NCBI GenBank assembly: GCA_016987375.1
Contig: PJRA01000412.1
Span: 2,612,541-2,676,540, forward strand
Direction: 5' to 3'
Length of the DNA: 64,000 bases
Source of the DNA: Brachionus koreanus
Taxonomy: Eukaryota > Rotifera > Eurotatoria > Ploima > Brachionidae
Shown here: in pieces, positions 35,193-48,119 of the stretch
Layout: the number at the start of each line of letters is the position of its first letter
Position numbering within the stretch: position 1 is the first letter of the stretch
Program-made: the position numbers and the translations under genes
The notes under the pieces: generated by a model
Told to the model about the DNA's origin: nothing
Seen by the model: the letters and a program-made list of their open reading frames with translations, nothing else
Databases searched by the model: none

Positions 35193-36777
35193 TTATTGAA
35201 GCGAATTAAGCTTTTCCATAACTCGTTGCTGATGAGTACTTCGAACTTTTTTCAAATCTTCAGCATACTTAATTTCATTTATCAGTTCAAGCTTTTGCTT
35301 TTCAAGTTTATCTTTTTGATCATTTATTTGCTTTGTTTGTTCAATAAGTTCGAATAATTCTCTTCTTAATTGCTGATTTTCCATTTTAATTTTATAAGTA
35401 TTTTCGCTTAAACATTCGCGTGCTTCTCGGTTAGCCACTTTGACAATGGCTGCTATACGATTATCAGCTTCTCTTTTATGCTCAGTTTTTTCTTTTATAA
35501 ATTCAGCTCTTAGTTCACTAATGATTTTTGTTTGCTCTCGTCGAGCCTCAACTATATCCTTTTCCAGTTGTTCAATTTCTTCTAATTGTTTCTGCTTTAA
35601 TTCTTTATACTCTGACATTTCCTCTATTTCACCCTTAACTTTGTTTAGCATGTTTTGCTTTTGTATCAAGTTGTTCTGAAGAGCTATATTTTTTGTTAAA
35701 AATAATCATTTAGCTTATATAGAATTAGAACCGTCAATACCTAGCTTTTTTTCTTCGTAATCTTTAATAATTTGTTCTCTTTGAACTTTTAACTTTTCAA
35801 TTTCCTCTTTATTGTGATCAGTTAAAGTAATGATGGAATTTTGACGCATGTTTGCTTTTTTGGCCATAAAATTCAGATATTCATGCTTTAAAACAAAAAT
35901 AAAATTAGAATGATGGAAAAGTTTGACAATTAACAAAAATCTTTGCTCTCAAAGATTTAAATCTTTTAAAATAATAAAGAACATCTATCCAAATTAAAGT
36001 CTATTAATATCTAGCAAAATTACTTCAGTTTAATTTCACTTATAAAACAACAAAAAAAAACTTAAATAAAATTTTCCTATTCATACCAAAAATTGATTGG
36101 TTTTTCATAAGAAATTTGAAAATAAAAAAAAAAAAGTCGATTTTCCAGAATGTAAAGTATCATATATATCATATAATTATCTCAATGCTTTGGTGTTCTC
36201 CTTTTTTTAACCTGATTAAATTTAATCTAGATTGTTTATTTTGACAAATTTACAATATTTTGCAAAAAATTTTGTAAAACATAATAAAAATAGAAACACC
36301 TTTTTAAAAATATTTTCAAAAAATTCACTAATATTCAAAAAATTGTAACCCAGAGGGTCTTTATTTTTTATCTTAAAAAAAATCACATCATCAAAACATA
36401 TTTTGAATAATTGATTTACTTTTAATCTAAAATTTAAAACAATAAAAACCTACACTTTCTTCACTAATTCTTTGGGCTTCTTGTTCCAACCATTCATTCT
36501 CATCTTTTCTAACAAACAAACAAAAATTATCTTATCTACTCAATATTTTCAATTTATAAATTTACAGGCTTTGAACTCGATATTTTACTTCGTCAAGTTC
36601 TTTAGTAACTGATTCCAATCTAAATTTAAAAAGCTAAAGAAAAATTTCAATAAAGAAAAATTATTCTTACTCATTGACAAGTTGTGTATCTTGATCTATA
36701 TCACGATCTTCTCCTTTATCTTTTTTCTTTGACTCGCTTTTTTTTTTGCCTTTTTTATCACCTTTTTTAGGAGGCAT
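35193..36777 (-). CDS. DUF4515 coiled-coil protein (CCDC166/BBOF1-like), 283 aa
   Basis: Exons 36777-36671, 36619-36566, 36508-36454, 35885-35741 and 35683-35193; phases 2,2,0,1 and one open frame of 284 codons. The N-terminus is lysine-rich (MPPKKGDKKGKKKSESKKKD). The rest is almost entirely predicted coiled coil. The C-terminal half (EYKELKQKQLEEIEQLEKDI, then ELRAEFIKEKTEHKREAD, REARECLSENTYKIKMENQQ and LRRELFELIEQT) matches the DUF4515 pattern shared by CCDC166, CCDC121 and BBOF1. BBOF1 acts at ciliary basal bodies and axonemes. I infer a ciliary role here but cannot decide which orthologue it is. The upstream flank has a gttgctaagg half X-box (about 36850-36859). Confidence 0.72.
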
Positions 36778-37024
36778 TTTTAATTTAGCTTAAATCAAAA
36801 TATTACTTTTACAAGGCAAATCACAAAAATATTAATTAAATCATATTCCTTAGCAACAATTCATTAGATTAATTCTTAGAATATATAGAAGCATTAGCTT
36901 TCTAGAACATTTTGTTAAGCTTATATTGTCAGAAAGATTTTAAACAAAGTCCTCAAAAAATTTAGTTTTTTTTATCATTCAATGATTAAAATTATAACGA
37001 AACAAAAGATGAGAAATTTTTCAA
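36778..37024. other. 5' flank of the DUF4515 gene
   Basis: Short AT-rich flank. Contains ccttagcaac (36848-36857), the complement of a possible RFX half-site. Confidence 0.35.
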
Positions 37025-37575
37025 AGTAGAACCTTGGAATAATGAAAAAATTGGGCCGAAAATTTAATATTCGTTGTATCGAAATTTCTTAACACTAGAA
37101 GCACCAAAATTTTTAAATCCTCATATCTTTTGAATGAATTCTTCAAATAAATATATCTTTTTTGAATTATGAAGATTTTGAAATTTTCTTTAAAAAATTA
37201 TATTACTTTATAAAATTATTTTAGTTTGTTTATAAAATATTTATGAATTAAAAAAAAACTGAAAAAATGCTTGGTGCTTCTAGGTGTTAAATCAAAATTT
37301 AATTTGAAAAGATCAGGAAGGAATAATAAAAAAGTAGTCTTTAGTTAATTTTTTTTTAAATAAAATAAATGAAAGAAAATTTGATTTTTTTTATTCGGTC
37401 CGATGAGATTTTGTTCGAAATAATGAACTACATTTTATTTAGAAGCAAGTATAGTTGAAATTTTAGAAGGATTGACATTCAATTCTTTAGCTACTTCTGA
37501 AGTGTTTTTTTGGTTCCATGCGTTTTTTTTTATAATATCAATTTTGGTTTCAAGAGTAAAAGTTTTTCTTTTTAT
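37025..37575 (-). mobile_element. Pogo/Tigger-like transposon relic
   Basis: The left end (aaccttggaataatg, then ttgggccgaaaattt and tcgttgtatcgaaattt) resembles the left end of the element at 21007. The minus strand 37571-37438 encodes KRKTFTLETKIDIIKKNAWN followed by TSEVAKELNVNPSKISTILA, a clear CENP-B/pogo N-terminal helix-turn-helix, ended by a stop. The catalytic domain and right end were not found. Confidence 0.75.
37093..37286. mobile_element. piggyBac-type MITE at TTAA
   Basis: The ends cactagaagcaccaaa and ttggtgcttctaggtg are inverted repeats (one-base indel), and the 194-bp element is flanked on both sides by TTAA (37089-37092, 37287-37290). A TTAA target duplication with a CxCTAGAA-type terminus is characteristic of piggyBac elements. 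No coding capacity. It sits inside the pogo relic. Confidence 0.75.
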
Positions 37576-38483
37576 TTATATTTTTATTATTCCATTTTTG
37601 TTAAACTGTTAAAAAAACCTTCAAAAAATAAAGAATAGAATTTTTAAATACAATTAAATACTTCCCTTCGAGTAAAAAAAAAAGTGAGATACAAGTTTTT
37701 AGAATTTTTTACGATTTTAATTTTCTCTTGGATTTGAAAAAAAATTCGAGTTAACTTTTGTTTTATTTAACATTAATTTGAAAATAATTTTTTTTTTATT
37801 CCTATCAATCAATTTTTAATTGTAATAAATAAAATAACAAATAAATTTTTCAGTTTTCATTTTTTTTTAAAAAAATATAATTATGTTACCATGATTCAAA
37901 GCGACAAAAGAATTTTTCAAATAAATTCAAAATTCACTACTGAAAATTATACACTTGTAAAATCAATCATTGAAAAATTAAATTGAATATTTACAGTCAT
38001 TCACGATTGTTCAGACTTCGGCAGAATAGCTAAAAAAATAAGCCAATTTTTTTTTATTTATTTTGATATAAAAGTCTGAGTTAAGTGTGAAATGATTCCA
38101 AAATATAAAAGATAATCGTAATTTTTTGATTTAAGTGATAAAATTAAGAACTGTTTAATTCAATTTAATTTTGTAAAACTTTATTGTTAAAATCAAAAAA
38201 AAGTGATGACAGTTTTTAGGGTCAATAATTTAAAAATTTTAAAAAATTGAAAATAAAAACTAAAATTAATATAAAAAATCAGATAAATTTGGCGTAACTT
38301 TAGATAAAATTTGTAATAAATTGATTATAAAATAAATAAAATATAGATCAGCAATAATTTGGTTAAAATGATTTAAGCCAAATATTGCTTGACGCCGTTA
38401 GGTTTTAATTTTGCTGTAATCCACTGTTGAGGACAAAAACAAATAAAAATTAACAAAAATTTTTGGTTTAAATAATTAAGCTA
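37576..38483. other. Intergenic between DUF4515 and SLC4 gene B
   Basis: AT-rich. Probably holds decayed remainder of the pogo element and the 3' UTR of SLC4 gene B. Confidence 0.4.
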
Positions 38484-41400
38484 CTATAAACTAGTTGAAT
38501 TGTTTATATTTGAATTAACGTTTTTCGAAGGCTCAATTATTATTGTTGGTATTGAGCTTTGAGAAGTATTTGCATTTTTCTCCATAAGTGGAACATAAGC
38601 CTCCTCGTTAATATGCTTATCTATTACAGAAGTCCGCGCCCTATCGACACTTGGCTTCTTTCTTTTTATTAATGACTCACGTTCACCAGCTAGCTGTTTA
38701 TCACTGTTAACCAATTCTTGCCAAATATGAGTTCGTGATAGTTCTGTTGATATGTTGATTGAATCTTGTTTAAACTATTTTTTTTATAAAAACGAATGAT
38801 TCATCATTATTTTTAATAGCTAAAAATCTTACAATTTGTTTGCTGTTTTGACTCTCGAGATCATCGCTGCCTTTTCCATCCTCTTTGGAACGTTTGGTCA
38901 CTTCAGGCATGATATCATCCAGATAAGACAATTCTTTCTGGGTGAATATATAGTCCATTATTTTTCTTATTCCTACTAAGCCCAAAACCTGATAAACGAT
39001 AAAAATCAAAATTATTCAAAATATGCTATTTTAAATAAATGAATATTTTACCATCACAGGAAACAGAATGCTTATTTTTTTATTCATTTTAATAACAAAA
39101 AGTAAGACCAAACAACCAATTTGGAAGAAAGTAAAAAAATGCACTCTCCAAGTGCGAACATGTCTCAAAAATATCAAATCTGGCTGGTGTTTTTCGGGCA
39201 TGAAAAATATGAATATACGTTGCATTAATTGTATTCCATTTAATGATGAAATGCCCATGTATAAAAATATTCCGTACAAAACAGGCATTGGAATTCTCTG
39301 AAGATAAAAACAATTGAATAAATTTCTAAATTAATTGAACAATTTTATTACTCTAAGTATAGTCGAAAGAAATACAGATGAACCAATTAAGATGAAAACT
39401 ACCGTACCGGTCAATCGCTGCTCTACTACGCCAAGAAATCTAAAAGAAAACATTTTTATTCATTTATTAAAAGGAAATAAAAAAAAATCTTTTAATTTTG
39501 TATATTTTAAAAGCTTAATAGATTATTTTATTTTGTTATTTGAAAAAAATTAAAATTTAGATTCAATTTCAAAGTATTCAAAACAAAAAAGTCATCTGAG
39601 AAATTTTTTTATTTTAAATTATAAAATTTTATATGAAATTTTAAAGAATTTAGTTTATTTTTGTAATATTTTTTTTCATTTAAAACTCGAAAGTCCGAAG
39701 AATTTCTATGCTCTTTATTTAAAAATTTAAACTTGAATTTTACCTCTAAAAAATGGACCATTAAAAACGATATCACAGAACTTTTCTTTACACTTATTTG
39801 GTTAAATTTATTAAAAATTGAATTCTAATTTAAAACAAAGTTTTTATCTTTGACAGTTATCAATTGAATTTTCTTTAAATTAATGTAATTTTGGGAAAAT
39901 TAAAGAAAGCAGCTTTTTCTTAAAAAAACAAGGGAAAATAAATTAAAATGTTAGTTCAGTCAGCATTTTAGAAAACCAATTTAATATACAGCCTAAGACG
40001 CTGAAGCATTACCAAAAAACAAGTCTAATTATACATCAAATGTAAACATTGAAAAAAATTATTCAAAAAAAAACTTTTTTTTTTGAAGTAAAAAACACTG
40101 AGACAAGTGGCAAAATTTACGTATTTGATAACGAACATTCAATACATCCGGTCGAACAAGAGTCACTGAGCTTGTTTCAACAAATGTGCAAAATATTAAA
40201 AAATTTAGTGTCACAAGTAGAAAAAAGATTTTTTTTTATCTTTATGCATTTTTTTATTTGTTGTAAAATTTGGGTTTTTTTCTAACTAAATTTCTTCTAA
40301 AAAATAAAGTTTTAAAAACAGCTCAAATAAACTAAAAATAAACTTTAAATCCCCAAAAAATTTTATTGCTTTTTAATAAATTTGATAATTTTTGTTAAAT
40401 CTCATTCAAGTGTTATCTTATTCATATCAACCAGCTCTTTCAAATGTTAAATGAGCCAAGTTATATACATTAAGATATTAGAGTGTTGAAATTTCAAAGA
40501 AATAACATAAAAATAATTTATATTTTTTAAACAGTAAAAAGTAAATTAGCCCAAATTTAATCAAACTTACTTTGGCTTTTCACCAGGAGCACTAGCTTCA
40601 GATTCTTTTTTTAAACTTAGTACATGATTAATTGATAAAACAGTTGCGGCCACAAACCAAGGAATTCTTGAAAAATTATATTATTAGTATTTTTTAAATA
40701 AATATAATTAATATAATAAATTATTAACCCTAGTAATGAGTTGATTCCAATTGCTATACCGACTATAAGTAAATCCAAATGATATCCAGCTCCTTTCTTA
40801 ATAAAAAAAAATGTTCAAAATAACTCATTTAGATAAATATTTTAAATTACTTTGAGCTTGTTTTCTTTTCTGTTAACAATTACTGCGGTAATATGCTGAT
40901 CCATAAATATTAGAATAGTTGCTAAAAGTGCAGGGATTATTGCTGCTACAGATAGCCAAAGTTTGTCCTTATTACGCTCTATGGGGTTAATAAACCAGCC
41001 CCTTGTTGGAATTGTTGTCTGAATTATTAAATATTGAATATTTTTGTAAAGTTTGTTTTTATAGATTATTTACTTCGAACTTTAATGGAACCATTAGTTT
41101 AGGGGTGTCAAAGCCAAGATAGACATCAAGCAAAACTGCCACAACTATGGTGATAACAACACCGAAATCTGCTATTTTTGATCTTAAGAATGAGGGAAAA
41201 AACGGACTTGTTCTGAATGTTCTAAGTCCCATGGCAAGTATAAATGTAAAAAGATAGAGGAAAACTGACACGAAGAAAATATCCGGTGAATATGTGCACT
41301 CTCTGTGATATTCATAGTACGAGCCCAAAGCTTCGCATTGCTCTTTGGTCAGTATATCCATGTCATGAACTGATTCGTTAAGCAAATTTATGCATCTACC

Positions 41401-44400
41401 ACAAGTGTTATTTTGCAGAATTTCTTCGAAATAAACATTCGGATTGTTGGAAAATTGGTATGATTCTCGTATGCCAAACAGCTTAGCAACTGATTCTTTG
41501 ATGAAAATTAAAGCTATCAGCGTTGCAAAGCTTTCCTCTTGACAAAAAATTCAAGTTATTAATTAATGATTTAAACTTAGAAATTGAATTTTGCTTAATA
41601 CCAGTAAATCTTGTTATATATTTCACCAAAGCACTGCAGTCTGTTATTACTATTGTAGTCAATATCACGAATGTCCATAAACCAACATAAGCTCTAAAAC
41701 CCATATAATCAATGCCATTATCTCTTAAAAAAAATGTTTCATAATTGACATATATTTGAAATGAATCTCAAAAAAAAAATTTTCAATTAATAAATTTATA
41801 GAAACGTAGTAAAATTTATTGTGAAAATTTAATCAAATCAAGTTAAAAAGTAAATTTAAAATAAGTAAACTGTTCCTTCAAATTTTTCAAAAAGTCCTGG
41901 AAGTTTTGTATTGCAAAACTATCAAATTTCGTCTGACTAAACACTGATTTTGGAATTAGTTTTAAATTGAAATTTACTGTGATCTAAAATTCGTTTTGAA
42001 AAATGTATCGGCTGATGCAAAGTTCTAAATTTGAAGATAAAATCTTTGCACCAACTGATTAATTTTGCATTAAGAAATTTAGACTTTAGCAAAATATCCA
42101 TGATTTGGCAAATAACTTAAATCCTAGAAATTAAATTTTATTCAATGATTTCATGTTTAATTGATTCATTTAATTTGCATTTTTTCCCATTTTTTTATGC
42201 TTTGTAAAATTTATTCTATCCTTAATAAAAGCTTTTTTTTCTAAAATAATTAAAAGTGAACACCCATTTGGAAATCATTTTAATCATTTTTTTTTACAAA
42301 ATAAAAATTACTTTGAAAACTGGTTTAGAATTGTCTCAAATACAAGAACTGGTCCAGTGCTACCAAGTATAGTCATTGGCTGACCAGAAAAGACACTATA
42401 AAGTATTCCACAAATGGCGCCAGATAGTAAACTTTCAATAGCAGACTTAAGAAAAAATAATTGTCTAGTAATATTTCTTGATAAAAATTTTTGATGCTAA
42501 ATTTACCATATTTTGATCAGTGGCAGAGCCGAGCAGACCTCCAAAAGTAATTATTGGAGCCAAGCAAGCAAAATACATAAACATTATTGATGACAAGCAC
42601 TGAAAATTAAGACCATCTTTAAAATCGCTCAAAAACCATGGATATTTTCTTTTTATGTCATCAATCAAGCCACCACAGAATCTGCCAGTAAATTCTAGAC
42701 CAGGCCCCATGTCATGAGGCTGAGCCTCTTCATCATTTTTTTTAAAACCGTTCGTAACTGATCCATTTATTTTGGTCACTTCGGCCAATTTTTCCAACCT
42801 TTCTTGCTAAAAAAATTTAATTGTATTTTTTGTTAATTTTAGATTTTAATTAAAATTAAAAAAAAAAGACCATTTTAAAAAAACTTTTGAACACTTTTTA
42901 ATAAAATTAATTAATTAATAATTATTACTTTTAATGGAAGCTTATTTGGTGGGTCTAGTCGAATGCTTGGATCCCATTCGCCTGGTGGTAAAACGGTCAC
43001 TTGATCCAAAAACACATCAAATGCGTTCAAAATATCATGCTTGCTTTTGGCTTTATAAGCCACATCGTGAAATATCTTTAAAAAATGAATAGAATTTTTT
43101 TTGATTGATAAAAAATATTTTATATTTAGGTCTAAAATTTACTTCGTCACTCATAATTGTGGCTATGGAGCGTCCAATTTCGTGATATCGCTGCAAATTG
43201 CCCTTTGGACCGAGTATGATAAACAAAAATCGAGTGGGCACCGGTACCTCAGTAAAATCACCGAGTATAACCGCTTTGGACAATCTAACAAAAGCGGTAA
43301 ATTGATAGTCCAAAAAGTCCACTTCCCCGACCAATACATTCGAGGCTTCAGCACCAAGTGGGATTTTTCTCATAAAATGTTGATTCATCTAAATAAATTT
43401 TTTTTTAGATTTCAAAAGTATTCTTTTAATTCAACATCAGCATGCCAGTGATATTTCTGTTGTATAATTTTGGAAAGTCATGCATCTCTTACATCAAGGA
43501 TGAGTCACACTCAAAAGATGGTTTCATGCCAAAGACAATATTCTTTTTTTCATTTTAAATTTAAAAAAACTTAATCAAGCTATCTTAGTACCTTATGTGT
43601 GCTGACATTAGACGCAATGGATACATTTGAACCAATTTGAGTCAAAAAATCCTTTCAATTTTACAACAGAAAATAAATATTTGTGTTTAGAAAAAAAATA
43701 ATGTATGCCTAATTTGCCCTATGCTTAATTTAAATTTAAAATTTACTTTGGCCTTCGAGTCAATTTTGCTAATGCGAGCCGAAGAGCCGCCAAGTTCAAA
43801 AATGGGCTGTGTTGGTGATTGCTTCAGATTGGCCGAGCTGGTGTTCGAACCAAGAAATGCCGAGGAAGGATTTTGCGGCAAACTGCCCAAGTCAATGTGC
43901 GAGGCTTTCTTGCCCATATCAGCTAGGGATTTTATAAGCGGAAAAGGCTTTTTTTCACCAGTGTTTATCTGCTTTTGAAATTCTTTTTCATGCTGATGGA
44001 CATGCTTCAGTAGCAACGCATTTCGCACCGCTTCTTTATGATCTTCATTCAAGAAACGATGTTTAACCACAGAGTCCATGATGCCATCTGAAAAAAAAAA
44101 TTTTTTCAAACAATATTTTTTTTATTTTTATCAATAAAATTATTAAAAAATTAAAAATCAGTCATTTTAAATACCGATAATTGTTGGCAAATCTTCACCA
44201 GGAAAGTCTAGTAAGATGGCTCCATTTAGCAAACAACTTCTTAGCTCGAAAAGAGAATGAAGAGAAAGAGTGGCTACATGTGGTTTGGACCAGCGGCCTC
44301 CATTTTCTACTTCTTCTTCAAATTTTAGCCATCTGGCCGCCTCACGCCACTCCATGTTCTCTTGTAGCTCATCCATTTCGCAAAACAGATGATGAGGTTT

Positions 44401-44490
44401 GTGCTCTTCGTCTGGCTCATTTTCCCCAATGGAAAATTTGACCGCATCAGACTCGTCAATTATCGGATTAGAAGGCTTAAAATTACTCAT
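38484..44490 (-). CDS. SLC4 Na+-coupled bicarbonate transporter, gene B, 1080 aa
   Basis: Sixteen exons: 44490-44175, 44087-43747, 43651-43592, 43388-43143, 43075-42929, 42806-42507, 42445-42312, 41723-41602, 41537-41074, 41018-40851, 40796-40729, 40666-40571, 39439-39352, 39297-39052, 38988-38833, 38774-38484. All phases agree, giving 1081 codons. Cytosolic N-domain signatures: [56 protein letters not shown] and [15 protein letters not shown]. Membrane-domain signatures: [86 protein letters not shown] and [15 protein letters not shown]. The N-domain pattern places it in the Na+-coupled (NBC/NDCBE) branch rather than anion exchangers (inference from family). The tail is about 115 residues. 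The third of three SLC4 genes here in plus-strand order of function: A (+), B (-), C (-). Confidence 0.94.
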
Positions 44491-47400
44491 TTTTGCTCTA
44501 TTAATTAATCATCAAAATCTTATACTTTTAAAACCTTAATAAATCATTTTATTTGAATAGGACGAAAGAGTTTGAATAAAAAAAATACTAGCTGTTGATT
44601 TTTTAAAAGCTAATATTCATGTGATTGTGTGTAAATTAATTATCTAAAATTTAATAATTAACTAAAAAATGATATAATTCAATCATAATAAAATAGGCTG
44701 ACACAATAAAAAATAATTTATTGAATTAAAGCTTTAAAAAAAAAAGAGAAAAAAAAGAAAAACAAAATGACAAAAAATAAAATAGAAATTTATTTTTTGT
44801 TTTAAATGCATTTTAATTTTTTAAAACGCGCACTCGTTTGATTGTTTCTCTTGATAAATGGCTAATAGTAGTCGAGATGTGGCGTTCTCTGACGAAAAAT
44901 TTTGTTTTAAAAAAAAATCTTAAGATAACACAAACTAAATTTATCATTGATAATTGCACTTGACTCAATTTTTTGACAGTTTAAAATAAAATAAATAAAT
45001 AAATCTCAAGTAAATCAAAACAGTAGTAGATTCTAGCTAAATTTTCTTGCATAATTATTGCTAGTATGCTACACGAGCTTATCACATTGCAAGTAGTTGA
45101 GTTATGAATTTTACAATAACAAAATTTTATCACTATTTTTAAAATTAAAAAAATCAATGTTATTTGAACACATGTTTTATTCAACAGAACAAAATGCCAT
45201 TTAATCTAACTGTTTACGCCCCAGAGCTGCATTCTATCTAAATTAATTACGGCATCATCAGCACGTAATGCAAAAATGTAAGAAAATTCCGGCCCTTTTT
45301 TTTTGTTTCAAAAACAGATAACTAACTAACTAACAGACACCGAATAATTTTCAGACATCCTTAAAATTAATTTCTTTCAGTTAGCTTAGGATCATAATTT
45401 ATGTACTAGCATACAATTATCTAGACAAAAATATATACAAAAAAGTTCTTCCTCTAGATTCAATGAAATGGCATTTAATATGTTTATTTAGGAAACTATT
45501 GATTATTTTTCCCAATTGGTTTGGTTTGCTTGCTTTCGATCAGTTCACTAAATTGTTTTGTGTAAATCAATTTTTCTCAGTGAGTGAGGCTCTATCAAAA
45601 GTGATTATGATTTTATTGATTTTCAAAAAAAAATAAATTAAAGTAAAATTTAAATAAATTAAGAAAAAAGATTAAGTAAACCTGGTGCTTATTATAGTAT
45701 TAGAAAATCTCTTTTAAGCGTGCTTAAAATGGTGAAAAGTGAACTTTTTTTATTAAAATTATAAAATATCAATATATCTAAAATAGTTGGTTTTATTTTG
45801 AATAATTTAATATGGTATAGAGTAATTGCAGCGTTGTTTAGCTAAGAATAAACTCAACAAAAAACAAAAATAACTAACAGATATTATAGCTTGATTTTTT
45901 CTTTTTGTTTGATAGCTTTGTATTCGTGATTGTATATTCTAAATTTTAATTATGATAATAAAATCTATGCTCAAAACCAATTTTATATGAATGTTAAAAA
46001 TAAAAAATTTAAAACTAAATAAATCTTTAAAAGCATTTCTCCGAAAACATTTAACATTATTTAATCTTTTTTTTTTAATTTAAAAAAATTCAATTTTCAC
46101 TATTGTAAAATTTATTGCTTCGCTCACCTTTTATCATTCTAAACATAGCTTTGATTTGATATCAAAATATATTTCAAATCCTAAATCGAAATAAAAAAGT
46201 GTTCACATTTCTCGAACAAGCCTTTGATAAAGTGTTTTTGAACAAGTAAAATTTTACTATTTATCAAAGTAAACATTTGAAAAAATATCTTTATTGAAGA
46301 CAATTTGCGTCAAGTATTACTAATTTTATAAAAAACGCATGAGTAAATGCATGCTTTTGTAAAACAAATTGACAATCTTAAGAGTCTCAGTCTAAATGAC
46401 CATAAATTACTTATTTGTTTTTATCAATAGTAAAGTAATCTAAAAGAAAAATTAAATTTTGTTACCAAGAGCAACTGAGATTATTTATTTGTTAGGTGTA
46501 AATTTTAGTGAATTTCTAGGAGATACAAACAAACAAAAATTTGCTTTAAATTACATTTACCTTTTCAAATTAATCTAATTTTTTCTAAAATTAATCAAGT
46601 CTTGGAATTTAAGCTTCTTAGGAATAAATGAATTTTTTGTCTCAAGTCACATTTTCATAAAATGAACATTTGATTAAATAATTTTCATGAAAAATGTCGG
46701 AAATATTTTTTTTTGAAGACTTAAATTAATAGTTTAATTAAACTTATTGAAAAATAAAAATCTACTTGAATAAAGACGCTTAAACTATTTTAAATAGACT
46801 GATAAATCTAAAATTATTTTAAGATTAGATTTTTATGTGCACAGTTTACAGCTCTTAGTTTGACACAATACAAGGCTTCGAGCGTGGTTTATGTAATTGT
46901 TATTATTGTTGAAAAAAAAAAGCAAGCATGAAACGCAATGGAGAGGAAGCTCCTAATTATTGTTGCATAATTTAAAAATTTTTAAAATAAAATATTTATA
47001 CTTCAAATACTCCAAACAAAATTAAAAAAAATCGATTAATAAACTCACTCTTAAATTAGTTATTATTTTTCCAATAAAAATTATCTACGAAAAAACACAA
47101 TTTATCTTCATCTTGAAATAAATTTTTAACATTTAAATGACTCAGAGCTCAATTAATTTGCGATCTAAAATTATTTACAACTAAATATGAGAAATATTTA
47201 AATTCTTGAATTTTAGCTGTGAAATTTGCTTATATTTTATTTTAAAATTTTAAAATTAAACAAAAATCTTTGAAATTATATAGCTAAAACTTATCAACTA
47301 TTTAGATTTTGTTCTAAAAACGGTCTAAAAAAAAGTTGCAACTAATGATTGGTAATCAAATTTTTTAATTTAAAAATTAATTTTAGGCGTTTTTTTTTGT

Positions 47401-48119
47401 TGTTGTTAATCATAATCAAAAGCAAAATTTTTACATTTTTATGCCATTAACCAAATACATGGCAACTTCGTACCAATCGCGTAACGCCAACCTATTGCAA
47501 AATTTCTATTTTGATTCATTTTTTTTTAATTTAAACAACATAAATCTTTATGATTTTGCTTGAAAAAAATATACGAAACAACGCTGTTAAATCAAGTATG
47601 TGCAGGAAATTTGATTAAATTTGCTAGAAAAAACTAAAAATTGGTGCAAATAACGCTCTATTAAAATTATTCTCTAAAACTTGTAGGAAATATATTTCTG
47701 TTTAATATTTAAATACTTGAAAAAAATAAATAAAATTTTAATCTAAGATTTAAAAATGAGAATGAAATTTATTTTTATTTATTAAGAATGAAAAAGAGAG
47801 AGAGCTAGAAACATGCCATCAATTGAAACAAAAAAAAGAAAAATAAATAAACTTAAATACGAGCCATTATTTGAATAGAAAACATAACTATTTGTATTTA
47901 CATAAAAAAAAATAAAAAAGGTTTTTTATTAAGTCAATTTTCTTTAAAATTCAATTAAATTTCTTTATTCTGAAAAAGAAAAAAATTGCATAATAAAATC
48001 GATTTTAACAAAAGCTCTCTTGCAAGTTTTATATACATTCCAATCTTTTAAATGAGCCTTGACTTTTCCATTGAATTGAAACCGAGTAGGCCAAATTTGC
48101 TGATATTCAGAAAAAAATT
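44491..48119. other. Long noncoding interval between SLC4 genes B and C
   Basis: About 3.6 kb, holding the gene B promoter and gene C 3' flank. Repeated word aaatgccattt/aaatggcattt in inverted orientation at about 45191 and 45466. GC-richer words near 45220-45300 and 47460-47500 were not assignable. No gene or tRNA recognised. Confidence 0.45.

Noticed and set aside
40049..40285. Plus-strand 78-codon ORF in an SLC4 gene B intron
   Set aside because: No recognisable family, no splice partner, and low-complexity Lys/Phe-rich composition.
43101..43451. Plus-strand 116-codon ORF
   Set aside because: Overlaps SLC4 gene B exon 4 in antisense; the minus-strand frame carries the SLC4 motifs.
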